Positions 24,111 through 36,200 of a stretch of DNA of 64,000 nt are shown one piece after another; position 1 is the stretch's first letter, and the number at the start of each line of letters is the position of its first letter. The translations under genes were made by a program, and so were the position numbers. Origin of the DNA: Trichoplusia ni (lineage: Eukaryota > Arthropoda > Insecta > Lepidoptera > Noctuidae); contig NC_039490.1 of the NCBI RefSeq assembly GCF_003590095.1, forward strand, positions 3,861,834 to 3,925,833, read 5' to 3'. The notes under the pieces are model-generated. The model was not told where the DNA came from, ran no database searches, and saw only the letters and a list, made by a program, of their open reading frames with translations.

Positions 24111-26122
24111 TGATTACTAAGGCAGCATTCACACGTGGCAACAAACGTACGAAAGTTTAACAAGCTGACTATCGCAACGTTGTCTCCCTACGATGTATCA
24201 TAAGAATTGTTTTATGTAACACGAGTCGGAAAAACTCCAGGTAAATGTTAGTAGAAAATGTAGACAAAGTTTTGAATAATTATATTATATCGCTAGTTCT
24301 TTTAAATTACTTTTTCTAGTTAATAAAGCCTCCATATTTATCCGTCAACATTGATATAACAGACAACTATAAATATGGGTATAAGAGTGATATTTGCTAC
24401 CATTTTTATAGTAGTACCCATTTAAGTCAAATTTATTTGCGAAAAATATATTTTTGTATAAAGTAGCGACCTGAGATAAAGCAAGGAGTTTGGATAGCAT
24501 AGAAACTCCTTTTCGGAGAGCTTCGTTACTCAATTGCTTAGTTAAATATTTAAAGTTATGCCTAAAATTATAGAACTGTTATATTTGCTATACATTCATG
24601 TTTGATGTCATTTGATTTGCTTCACCAACGAAGCGATACCTATATGCTAATACAATAAGGTAAACAGCAAGCCAGCAACTTATACACCAAGTAATTATAT
24701 TATAAGTTACCAGTAAGCGAACCATTTAAATATCTAACGTATATTCTAAACTACTGACACAATTCTAAAATGAATGTCGTATATAGTAAATGAATTCGTA
24801 CACGCACATTGATGCTACGCCGCGGGTTGACGTGGGTTGTCGCGAGCTGTCGCAAGTTGTCGCCCGCTAGTCCGCGCGACGGCACAGGACGAGTCTCCAC
24901 AGCCTTCAATGTGAGAAGGGGAATTGAATTCGTTTATTTTAGAATTAAATAAAGTTCAAATGGGAAATTTAAATTGTGCCTTAGTGATAAATCGTTTAGC
25001 CTCCAATTTCGTTTGGAATCTCTCGGACTTGAGACGCGGTAAGAGATGTGTAACGTTATTTTCATCGGTATCGATTTGAAGTATTAACTTCGCAGTATTT
25101 CTGGTATTCACTGCACTGTACACAAAACGCACTTATTGTAAAGAGATTATACAGTGGTTTTACTGAGAACCCCTTCTGAATTAGTTGAACTAAATTAATG
25201 CAATAATATTAAAACAAAATTTTCGTTTTATTGGATGTTGTGATTGATTATATTTACAATTATATATTATACGTAGAGCGGTATGTATATGTCGTAGCAA
25301 TAACTTTAAGTGTGGCAATAAGGTCTAGTGCATTTGCTTTTGTGTCTCTTCGTATTAAATGAAATGATGTATATGTATAGAGTCCCAGTCCCGACTAGTC
25401 GGCCTGACGCTGTACACTGCTTACCATCACCTACGTACAATAACTTCAAATTCTTGACGTTTTAAAGTAAATTTATATTTTATAATATATTATCTCAAGT
25501 GAAGGTAATTAGTTACGTAGTGATTTGTGATGTGTCGTGCCCGTGTGTCTGGTCATGTCGCGCCCTCTATCGCTTCCATGCACGTTTCCTCTCACTATTT
25601 CCTATCTCTTGTGTTACTGCATGTCCGAGACAAATTAGCGTAAGTCAAAGTGCCAAGAGTCGCGAATCCTTTCCAAAGTGCAATTCCTTCTCAATAACTC
25701 TGTACCTATCTGTCTGTAGTTGTCGCACTCTGCTGTGTCCTCTCGCTTAGCCAATTCTATCTCCTACGGGATACTTTTAATGTTGAACACCAATTGTTAA
25801 CTCTGAAGCATGTTGGAGGTATCCCAGCTTCGCTAAAGTCGCATGTGTCTACAAACTGTTGAACTTGTCTGTTATGTTTGTCGTTTCTTCCTTCACTCAC
25901 TTCCTACATTTATTGAAGGTGTCCCGCAAGTCAAAAGTGAGAAAATAATAGTGTATAAATTAACGAAATCCCATAACGTTTAACTTAACGATAATAGCAG
26001 CTAATGTTAATTATATTCTAAATTATGTTTTGTAGTGGATGTTTTTATTCTCGATATGATAGCGTAAAGTACGGAGGTGGTCTTCGTATGTTAACAAATA
26101 TTAGAGCAAATGTAAGAGGCGG

Positions 26123-26175
26123 CCTCTGGCGGCGGGAGAGCGCGCTAGTCGCCCGGCGCCGCCGCCAGAGGGCGC
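26123..26175. promoter_or_regulatory. GC-rich palindrome with paired CTCF-like cores
   Basis: The arms 26123-26134 (CCTCTGGCGGCG) and 26160-26171 (CGCCGCCAGAGG) are perfect reverse complements, 25 bp apart. The right arm extends to CCGCCAGAGGGCGC (26162-26175), one base from the CTCF core CCASYAGRKGGCRS; the left arm on the minus strand gives CCGCCAGAGGCCGC. It lies just upstream of the lilli/NAT10 convergence. Insulator function is an inference. Confidence 0.45.
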
Positions 26176-26770
26176 GGTCGGCCGCCACCGACCGACGTCG
26201 GGCCTTCGCTGTACCACACATAGCGGCACGAGCCGATGTTACGTACATTTGTAACGAGTAGAACGCGTGTATTAAAATAAGGGACAAACAAATTATAGTA
26301 TAAAATTGTTTACCAGACGCCCCGTATCGGGCGTTAGACGAAAATATTATTTTTCTTAGATCACATTATATTGTAATAAAATGGTATAGAAGTATGTGCG
26401 TGGCGGTGCGGTAGGTAGTGTCGTGCGCGCGGTCGGATTAACAAAATGTTATTTTTTTACGAGCGCGGCGACCTGCCCCCCGCGCCGCCCACGACCGTAT
26501 TTGTTATGTTTAAGAGGAAATATCTATTGTCTATTCCAAGGGTTGAATAACTACCAACACTTTTTTATATTACAATAATTATAGAAATTATTATTGAACC
26601 TGTTGTTTTTTTATACCAACCTCTTCTATAAGATATGCGTTATGTCTATACAGAAAAAAAAGATTTTATAGAGAGCGCTGTATCTACTAAGGCAATCATT
26701 ATCTGTAAATTGTAATAACAAACTACATTTGTAAGTTATCAACATACTAACTACCTATAAATACCTAAGA

Positions 26771-26776
26771 AATAAA
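26771..26776 (+). terminator. lilli: candidate distal poly(A) signal of lilli
   Basis: AATAAA in an AT-rich context followed within about 30 bp by a GT/T-containing stretch. It is the last strong signal before the LINE fragment and the NAT10 3' end. Confidence 0.5.
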
Positions 26777-27035
26777 AATCTTTCGCTACTCAAAGTGCCT
26801 TGTTATCGCACCCTCACAGCCTTACTGAGAAACACAAAATGTCATAGTCAGTCAAGTTGTTAGTCTATTGAAGCGTAATTGAAAAACAGATCTATTAGGA
26901 AAAGGATTGCATAAAATCTCCACTTCTTGCCAGTCATACACCCTTGTGTTTTGGTAAGAATCCTTATAGACAGACATATGGACAAAAATCGTGAGGACAA
27001 GTTCGGTTACAGGGTGGTGCAGGATAAGGATAAGT

Positions 27036-27085
27036 GTAATCTGGGGAAGGCTTTTGCCCAACAGTGGGACACCATAGACTAGGAA
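27036..27085 (+). repeat. LINE 3' tail fragment
   Basis: Contains 'aaggcttttgcccaacagtg', the lepidopteran LINE tail signature, opposite in orientation to the copy at 5840. Confidence 0.65.
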
Positions 27086-27194
27086 ATGTACCCAAATCCA
27101 TCATACACAGATACAGACAACTACTGGTTGTCAGAACTGCAAGGTCAGTACTACAGTTAAAATAAAACACCATAATATAACGTAACATACATAG

Positions 27195-27200
27195 TTTATT
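27195..27200 (-). terminator. poly(A) signal overlapping the NAT10 stop codon
   Basis: On the minus strand the stop TAA (27201-27199) runs directly into TAAA, so AATAAA begins at the second base of the stop. If used, the 3' UTR would be only about 15-30 nt. Confidence 0.5.
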
Positions 27201-30200
27201 ACACTTGGTTCCGTACGTGCTTCTTCTTTTTCTTCTTCTTCTGCGAGTGAGCTTCTATGAGGTCGTCGATCTCCTTGCTGTCGTCACCGAGACGCTTCTC
27301 GCCACTGGAAAACAGAAGGAAAGTAATTATCACAAAGTTTGTACGTATGGATGTTTGTTCCTCTTTTACGCATAAACCACTGAACGGATTTAGACTAAAC
27401 TTGGTACACGGAAAGTTTATAACCAGGATTGACACATAGGCTAGTTTTCCCCACATTTTTATACACTCACTTTCTTGTATGTTTGTCGTCCCGGTTGGAG
27501 TTTTATAAGTCAATTTTAAGGCACTTCCCGATAAGCTAGCAGGCTAAATTTTCAGGGTAGCTTCAAACCGGATGAAAATGCAACTATAAAAACATCTGGA
27601 TGAATTTTGACAAAATTCTAATGGAGCGACATTTAAAAACGTGGTTAAATACCACGTTTTACTAAATCTATGAATTACTTATCCCGATATACTTCCGTGG
27701 GATCATTTTCGATTCGTAGCGGGAAGGCCCGCGGGGACAGTTAGTATCTTATAATTCACAGTACCTTTTAACGGAAACGAGTTGTTTGGCCTTGGTCCCA
27801 GCGAGGGCCTGGCCCCAGTCGAGGTCGCTGCCCTTGATGCGGTACTGCGCTAGATCCTCACCCATCAGACGAGACAACTCCTTACGTTGTTTGCGCTCCA
27901 ATTCCTGAATGTAATAATAATATAGTCAGTAAGATATTTAACGAAATTAGGCAATTTAAAAAAAATATTTTTTGTAATCCTTTTAACAATATTTTATTAA
28001 ATACCAAAGGATTGAGTGGATAAACTATTAAAACTGTTTTCAGGACAATCATTTTTGGGCCAAAATTATTAGGATATGTTCTGCTGATGTATGATTCAAA
28101 TTAATCTGTTCAAGTATTCAATAATAGCAAATAATTGTTAAACTATGAAAAAGTTTCAAAAATGTAATTAGTTACAAATTGTATGAGGTAGAATCTCCCA
28201 AAGTGTACAGTCCACAACAGAAGAATAACAAGGTAGTAATATTTTGCAATAATATTGGTGTCTAGTGTAGCTTTACTATACTACCTGGCGAGTCTTTCTC
28301 TATTTTATAATTAAAATCAAATAAAACAGCTTTTAAAAGAGTGTCCTAATCATTTATTCCTAAACCAATATACTACAATTAGAACTACAACTCCACAGCA
28401 CAATACCTTAGCAGCCTTTGACAGTTCATCCTGCAAGCTCTGTTTAACTGGGCCCATTTCAACATCATCCGTATTCTTATCTTCTATACCGATTTCCTTA
28501 GCCACAGTATCTTCTAGAACAGCGTTGAAAGAGTTATTTATCTTCTTGCAGGCTTCGTAGAACTTCGCGAGGATCTGTGAGCCTGGTAGACCTAGTTCTG
28601 TTGCTATGTCATCAACATCTTTCATTTGGAAGCCCATAGCTATGAACAGGACCTAGAAGAGAGGGTTTTATTAGATACTGATCTGCTTTTAAAATACCAT
28701 ATAATGTAATATTGAAGATTTCGCAATGATTGAAGATAAATTTAAGCGAATCGTTTTTTTCATTATGCTTATTCTTTCATAGCATGGTATTACAACTTAT
28801 AGTGTGTAATTGTGCGAAATATCTTTTAGTGTGCAGTTCAGCGCAATTCGTAACAACATGATAAAAAGTTTGACTTTCTACATTCTGACTTCCCGTAACA
28901 ACTGTCAAAGATATGTAAAAAAATAGCCGGGACCCACAAAGTAACGATTTCGTATGTCCCGATGGTCATCCATCTAACTGACCGTATCAAATGAGCTTAA
29001 CCCTTGACCGATGAACAACGAGAGCTCCTCTTTTCAAAATACACCAACTTTATTCATTAAAGGAAATAGAGTCCACTCACTTGCTGTATAGCATCCAGTT
29101 TTATTTTCGTCTTCGCGTGGAAGACAAGGTTGGCGAGCGGCGCTAGGAGGTCGGTGATTAGTCTGTAGTCAGCCTGCTGGCGGCAGTATGACTCCAGGCG
29201 AGAGAGGTCGTGCCCGGAGAGGTGTTGCTCTATCAACTGCTTTGTAAGGACTGTGGATATGTGGATCTAATGTTAGTTGTATTGTGTGGTTGGAAAATAA
29301 ATTAATGAAATAAAATATAGTATTCTGATAGTCAAACTCGGGTTTTGGTGTGTGAAAAAGCTATCTGGGTTTTTATAAATAAATTGATAAAGAAGAAGTT
29401 GGGTATTGTATGTAATAAGCCATTTTGTGGCTAGTGCTACCTTGGACTGTTTTAAATCAAACAAAGATAAGAACAATCCAATTCCAAGTACCTTTAAAAA
29501 ATATGAAATTGGTTCATGCATGCAAACAGACAGAAACGCACACGATTTAGACACTTCAAACTTATAGCAACTTATCGTTTTTAAGTTCAACACAAAATGA
29601 AAGACTTCTTCTTAATGTGTCTTAAGCCACGAAGAAACTGAAATGTCTGACTGTTTTGTATTTTTTCTTTAAACAAAGCAAAAAATCTTATAGTTTTCGA
29701 CGTTCGAGTGTGTATAAAGCCCCGTGCTCGCGGTTTACACTCTGCCTCTAAGTAGTACATGAAACATACAATAAGATCCTCTGACCTGGTTTCTCGACGC
29801 TGACGTTATCGTTGACGAGTGTGGAGAGCGCGAGTGAGGCAGGCAGAGGCCGCAGCGCCCTCGCTAGTAGACGAGAGAGTCTCTTGCGGAAGTCCGCACT
29901 GTAGGCGGACAGCCACGCGGCCTCGCTCAGCGACCGGAGCATTATGCAGGAGTGTTCGCCCGTCAACTCGTTTGTCTTTTGACTGAAAAGATAGAAAGAT
30001 AGAATTGAATGTATAAAGCGAGATTGGTATGACTAAGTGGTTAAGTTTGGGATAGACAGACGATATAACAGTACATACACACACAGTATAACGATATAGC
30101 ATTAATTGGATAGAGGCGAAGGGAAAAAAAAACAGAAAAGAATCCATGATATAATCAAACGGGCGGGCATATGCCCGTTTGATTGGACGGCAGACGACCG

Positions 30201-33200
30201 AAATTGTCGGATTATAGAATTCAGGTCTCTTCTAGTCCGAATTTATTTTTAGTAATTCTTCCCACATACCTAAGATAAACTGGTACATATTTCTGTGACT
30301 TCCAAAACTTGAGCAGTTCCTCCGTCAAACCGAAACTAGTTCCCAAGTAGTCCAAGTGTTCAGCCCTGACTTCTGTAAGACGCTTCAGCAGAGTTGGTGG
30401 TTTGGCTCTGGAAATAAGATGATACGGTTCTTCACAAATAAAAATAAACAATGGAAACCTATATTAACCAAGGCTTTGTTGTATGTCAGTCCTTCTGTCA
30501 CCAAATCAAAATAAATTGAACGACATAAATTTGATGGGTGGATTTTTTAGCTTATATCGCGACTCTAAATTATACTTATAGGTAATAACCTATAATATAA
30601 TTATAGGTTACCAAAAATATTAACATTAAAACACTGACATAAAACCAGCACTTGTGGTGAGAAAGAATGGTAAGATTTACACTTGACTACGTATGTGACT
30701 TGAATGTTTGTGAAACCCCCGCGACACAAGGATTAAATTCCTTCTATTTAATATTATTTATTGAATTTAAAACATTACATAGTTGGTGATACAATACAAT
30801 ATCAAAATATCTATTATCCTGATGTTTGGGCGCCCGATAAGTAACTTACCTAAAAGAAAGAAGAAAGAAAGAAACTTACCTAGGTACAATATTCTCAGTC
30901 TGCAGAGTTCCGCTGCCGTTAGCTTTAGCATCGTCATCATCAGAGTGGTCCTCGTCCAGACACGGGATGTCCCCGCAGTAGTACGCGGCTAGCTGCTGCA
31001 GGGCGCGCTTGCCGTAGCCCATCTGTTAGGGATAATACATTTCAAATAAAATTATGAAACCATTAAAACATTGCGACATGTTTTAGCGACAGTATTAAAT
31101 AAAAAAATATATTAAAAATATTGGATACGTATTTTTTCTGTTATCGCGTAAAGAAAAACCTTTTTTGGTGCGTATTGTGCGTTAAAATCTCGCGCAACTT
31201 ACGTTGCTGGCTCCCATAAAAATACGTTTCATAATCTTTGATTTGTTTTATTTTTATATTTCTTGATTGATTAATCATTCGCTTCATCAATCTAACCAAC
31301 TAATTAGCTAAATTTAGTCAAATGCCCTATTATATTGATTGCTTTATACATACCCTTTGATAAGAAGGATGCGTGGCTATCCTCACGACCCTAGCGCCGG
31401 AGAGCTTGGGGAAGTCCTTGTCTCCGAACTGCTCGCAGATGTTCCAGGGGATCAGGTCCCCGGCCGCCTTGCGACCGCGGCCCAGACTGTCGCGAACTGA
31501 CCTGGACGGAGTAAGGGGTATAATTAGACATGTTTGTGTAGCTAGTTTATATCATAGACATAGCGGCTTTAAGAAATATTAACGTTTAATGCTTGAAGCG
31601 GTTAGCATCGATTTTGACTGCACGGATAGCCGCGAGGTTGAGGTCACCTCGCCAAACCCACTAAGCGCGACGTGTCGCAGATTCGATCCCCATGAAACAT
31701 GATATGGGTTAAATATAAACTTATTTTGTAATAGTTTATATACCACTAGCGAGCCGCTCCAAAACCACATCAATATTAGTTGAGTACTTTAAAGATTTAA
31801 ACATTCAAAGGGAAGACATATTGTAGGGCAAGCTGTAGGGCATACAAAGCTACTTTGTTTTACACTTTATAGTGATATTATGGAAAACTATTATTACAAT
31901 ATAGTTATAATAGAATGTGTTATTAACTTACTTGTCAGATATATTCCCCTCCAGACACATCTGTATGACGCACAGTATCTCCGGCATGGCGGTACTGTTG
32001 GGCGGGGTGGGCGCCAACAGGACGAACAGGCAGTGCGCGGGCGCATCCGCCAGGAGCTGGATGTCGTTGGGACTGTTCTGGAAGTGGAAGGTTATGTTTT
32101 GGGTGGGTTTAGGTAGAGGCCGCTAATATGTGTAAGACTTCATGGTGGTAATATACAAATATATGAAGAACGGAATAGGGATATAGGTCAATTTGTCTAT
32201 TAAACACTTTAAATTAAAATTTACTGTTTGATAATAAAGGTCCTTTAACACATAATGTTATGTAGAACAGCAATAAATACAGGATTTTTTTTGGTCTCCA
32301 CTAACTCTAAGCTTTGTTTGAGGTTCCGCTGCAAAATTGTAAGGCAATAAGTTCTACTCTAAATAAACACTGGTAACAATAAACATTGAAATATATTTTT
32401 AAACCTAGCAATGCAATTTACCATACTAAAAATGAGTGCTATTGTGAAAATAATCTTTAAATTGTAAACGTTTATAATCAACAGCCACTTCATTCTTACC
32501 TTATAATGGCTCGCCACGTAAATAGAAACTAATCTATGCAGGAATGCCTCAGCCGCCTTGTGGTAGCAGAACAGAGCGTCCCTGTTAACGCGATACAGTT
32601 CGCAGGAGGCGGGGGGCGGGGCTCCCACGCCCACGCCGGGGGGCGGGGCGTCCAGGCACAGGAGGGAGTTTAGCCACGCCTCTATCGGGTCACCGGAACG
32701 GTAACGAATTGGTTCTTCTAGTTTTATCTGAAATAATTGAATTATTGATTGATTCATCAATCATCATCAATAGATGGGTTTAATATGTGGAAATCCGGTC
32801 ATATACTGAAAATGTTAGGAAATTGGACAAAAGACCTAAGTTTTTCCTCAGAATACGCTCATAATAACTGCATAAGTGAATCGACATCAGGGTAAGCTAC
32901 GCTTGCCGCGGTTGAGCAGACCATCTTTGTCATAACGAGTTCGTCCGTGTTTTCGGAAGGCACGTCAGGTTGTTTATACATCTTTGACAGCCGTTACAGG
33001 TAGTCAGGAGCTTGAAAGTCAGACACAAAGTCTGACAACCAGTCTAACTAAGGGGTATCATGTTGCACAAGTATCTGGGTTGAGGAGATCAGATAGGCAA
33101 CCGCTATTTGTAAAACTGGTACTTAGCTTCATCCGGTTAGACTGGCTTTGAAAAGGCTAGGCCGATGATGTAACATTCGAAATAAGGAAGAACTCGCTAT

Positions 33201-36200
33201 GACATCCAAACCGTTTACAGATTAACTACAAACATGGATTAACTTGTACAGTTATGCTTTAGCTGCAAGCTCCTGTAAATCACAAATACTTGTAGTGTAT
33301 ACATACGGGCGGCGGCGCATCATGCTGCGTCTGCAGCTGCGCGAACAGCTTGAGCGAGAGCGCGCGGCCCGTGCCCTCGTAGCCCGACACCGTGGACGAC
33401 AGGAGGGCGAGGGGCGCGCGCCGGGCCGCCGCCGATACGTACGGCAGGGGGATAGCCGCCGCCTCGTCCACTAGCACCAGGTCCGCCGCGGAGAGCAGCG
33501 AGTGGTCGTCAGGGGTTATGTACTAAAAATCAAAATCAAAAGTTTTTTTTACAAATAGGCCGTTTTCCAGACACTATTAAAACGTTACTATAATGATTCT
33601 AGTTACACGGTTCCAAACTGTAATTCTTATGGAGAAGAACCAGCAAGAAACTCCATAAATATGAATACCGTGGGCATACACACATTTATTGTTGAAGTTG
33701 TTTCATGTACTACTTTATTCCTGTCCCCAGATTTAAGTGAGTTGTGTTGTGCCCTACAGGGTAACAATTGTATTATTTACTTTAAGACTATACTTTAACA
33801 CCTTCCACATATTTTGGAAAGCAAATAAATGATATAAAAATGAAAAAGGTTATACTCCTTTAGGCGCGTTACGAAAAAATTATGATAGTGAAATTTTACG
33901 ATACAAAGTAGCCCGCTAAACCGCTCATTAATTATAATTAATCATTGCAATTTAAAACTATTTTTTTAATGATGCCAAAAAAGTATAACTTCTCGCGTAT
34001 TAGTTACTTAGTCACTTTAGTTATTACGTCTCATTTGCTGTTTAGTCTATTGAAAAGTTACATAGGCCTTGTATTTATTACAGTCTGCATTTTTTACGGA
34101 TGTTTAATGTAAATTAAATCTGGGTTTGTAAGGTTTCTACTCTCGGGAAAAATAAGTTATCTAGAATAAAGAGTCAAATAAATTTAGATTTATAACAAAT
34201 AAACTGTCCATCCAAAAATCCAATACTCGTAATTTTTTTGCGTAATTAAAAGTGTCTGCAGGCCATGTAATAATATTAGAACTATTCTAGAACACTAATA
34301 TGACTAACATTACTCCTGAGTGAGAAAGCATCCATCTTTCACTAATCGGAAGAGGCCTGCGCCCGAAATTCAGACTTTGTAAGCTGTTATTATTATTAAC
34401 ATAGTAGTTCCTTACCTGCACAGTCTGCCTAGAATTCCTCGCGATATTAACTCTGACAATAGCCTTCTTGAAATCCGGGTTTGTTGACCTCACTATATTG
34501 TAATCTATATGTTCTTGGTACAGGCAAGCGTCGAGTCCTTTAAGTAGGAACTCGAATAAGGTGATCAAGTTCTCTGGATGTGGTGACGTCACGTAGATGT
34601 TGACGTAGCCGAGTGCTACAGCGGCGGCTATGGACAAGCCCAGGCAGGCCGACTTGCCTCGACCTCGGGCCGCTGTGAGGCAGTGTGGAGGCCTGGGCAT
34701 AGGACAATGGGAATGTAAAACTGGTGCCGTTTTGTATTATATAAATTATTGAAGGTTATAGGTTGAAGATGAACATATTTTTTCTCTTCTTTTTTAATGC
34801 TAAGGTACTTACCTAGACTGTTTATCGGCGAGTGTATTGATGAGCGCGACGAGTGCGGTGGCCTGGTCGTACGTGCGACACAACGCGACCAGCGGCCCCG
34901 CCGGCGGAGAGTCCGACAGAGACGATATCAGCTCCGTCAGCTTCGGGTTTACACGCTGCAAATATATACATATAATATATAGATCATATATTATGGAACA
35001 GCAGTGGAATATGCATAGATTGGTGTTAATGTGGAAGACAGAGGTATTTTGTAGGCTTACACTCAACACCAAGAGATTTTATTTCAATCAAATTGAGGTA
35101 GAGTCGGTGCCCGGAAAACCCGGAAAACGGCAGCGCTAAAGTAAACAGTGTCACGAGTTAGGAACTACGATCGATCGACGGTAAACGAAGCTGATCCCTA
35201 CTGGTTCTTGATTTAGGTTGAAAGTTGTTTTTTTTTTACCGAAACTGACAATAGGACTACCAAGTCTAGGCTGCCTTGTGATCCCGAGGAACCTTTGTTT
35301 ACGTAGTTACTTGGTAGCTAGTGAAATTTACCGCCGTTGATCTAATCGGCCAAATAACTGTTCTCATAAATGGAATACAGTTCTTACCTCAGCTGTGTTA
35401 TCAACAGGCTCGACTTGCGCAGTCTTGGACGATATAGGCAGGACGGTGAGCGAGTCGTCCAGCACTAGACAGCGAGGGTTGTCAGCCAGTGACAGAAGGA
35501 ATCTCTCGTTAAAGCGATTTACTACTGTGTCATATGCCTCTGTCTTAAATCTGTAAATAAATATTTTATAGTTTACATCACATAGTAGTACTTTTACAGA
35601 TATGTCGAAAGACCGAATATGTTGCAAAAGGATTTTGGCTAGTGTTTTTATGGCTGCGTGCCTGAGAGAAACCCTCATGGATAGATTGTGAGGAAAATGA
35701 TCTGAATGAAGAAGCAATTTTGTGATACCGCAGCGAGCGACAGGAAATGGTCAGAAAAAAAATGTCTGGGCTGACTCCTAATAAACCAGGAGTAGAGCAG
35801 GAAGAAAATAATTATCGTTCTATAGATGGCCTTGTGGTATACCCATTGGAGTGTCAGTCAAAGGAACACGCACCTTATTTTGAGTATACATATACTGAGA
35901 CTGAAAAGCCATCATAACACTACATTAGTTTAAAAGATCACAACATACCTGGAGTGTACATCCATAGTGATAGAATGCAGTTGTCTTAAAGAGTCCATGG
36001 ACTTCAGCAGGAAGACAATCAGACCACCTCCCTCCACGGTCTCTACTGTCCGTGCCATCAAGTTAGGTGTGAGAGCTTCAAAGTCCTGAGCAATGAGGTT
36101 AATTATCTTGATATAATCATTTAATTATTTTATTATCTCCATAATGCATAATCCACAACTGGATCCAAAAATACAAGGTCATTACAACCCCACTAAGAAT

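Larger units (their letters stand above)
18446..26790 (+). other. lilli: probable long 3' UTR of lilli
   Basis: The 8.3 kb after the lilli stop contains no spliced coding exon and almost no recognisable transposon, unlike the introns and flanks on either side. That absence suggests constraint. Candidate poly(A) signals (AATAAA) occur near 20745, 24322, 24946 and 26771. Two Pumilio-type TGTAAATA motifs are near 19268 and 23326. A CA microsatellite lies at 21699-21717, and an 18-bp sequence is repeated at 19723 and 23773. GC-rich patches occur around 21340-21400 and 26120-26230. Usage of the 3' ends needs transcript data; part could instead be intergenic. Confidence 0.6.

Noticed and set aside
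26025..26287. Overlapping Arg/Ala-rich ORFs on both strands
   Set aside because: Both come from the GC-rich palindrome and have no protein-like organisation.
31590..31695. tRNA-like sequence
   Set aside because: It has B-box-like sequence but no full cloverleaf; it matches SINE heads elsewhere in the window.
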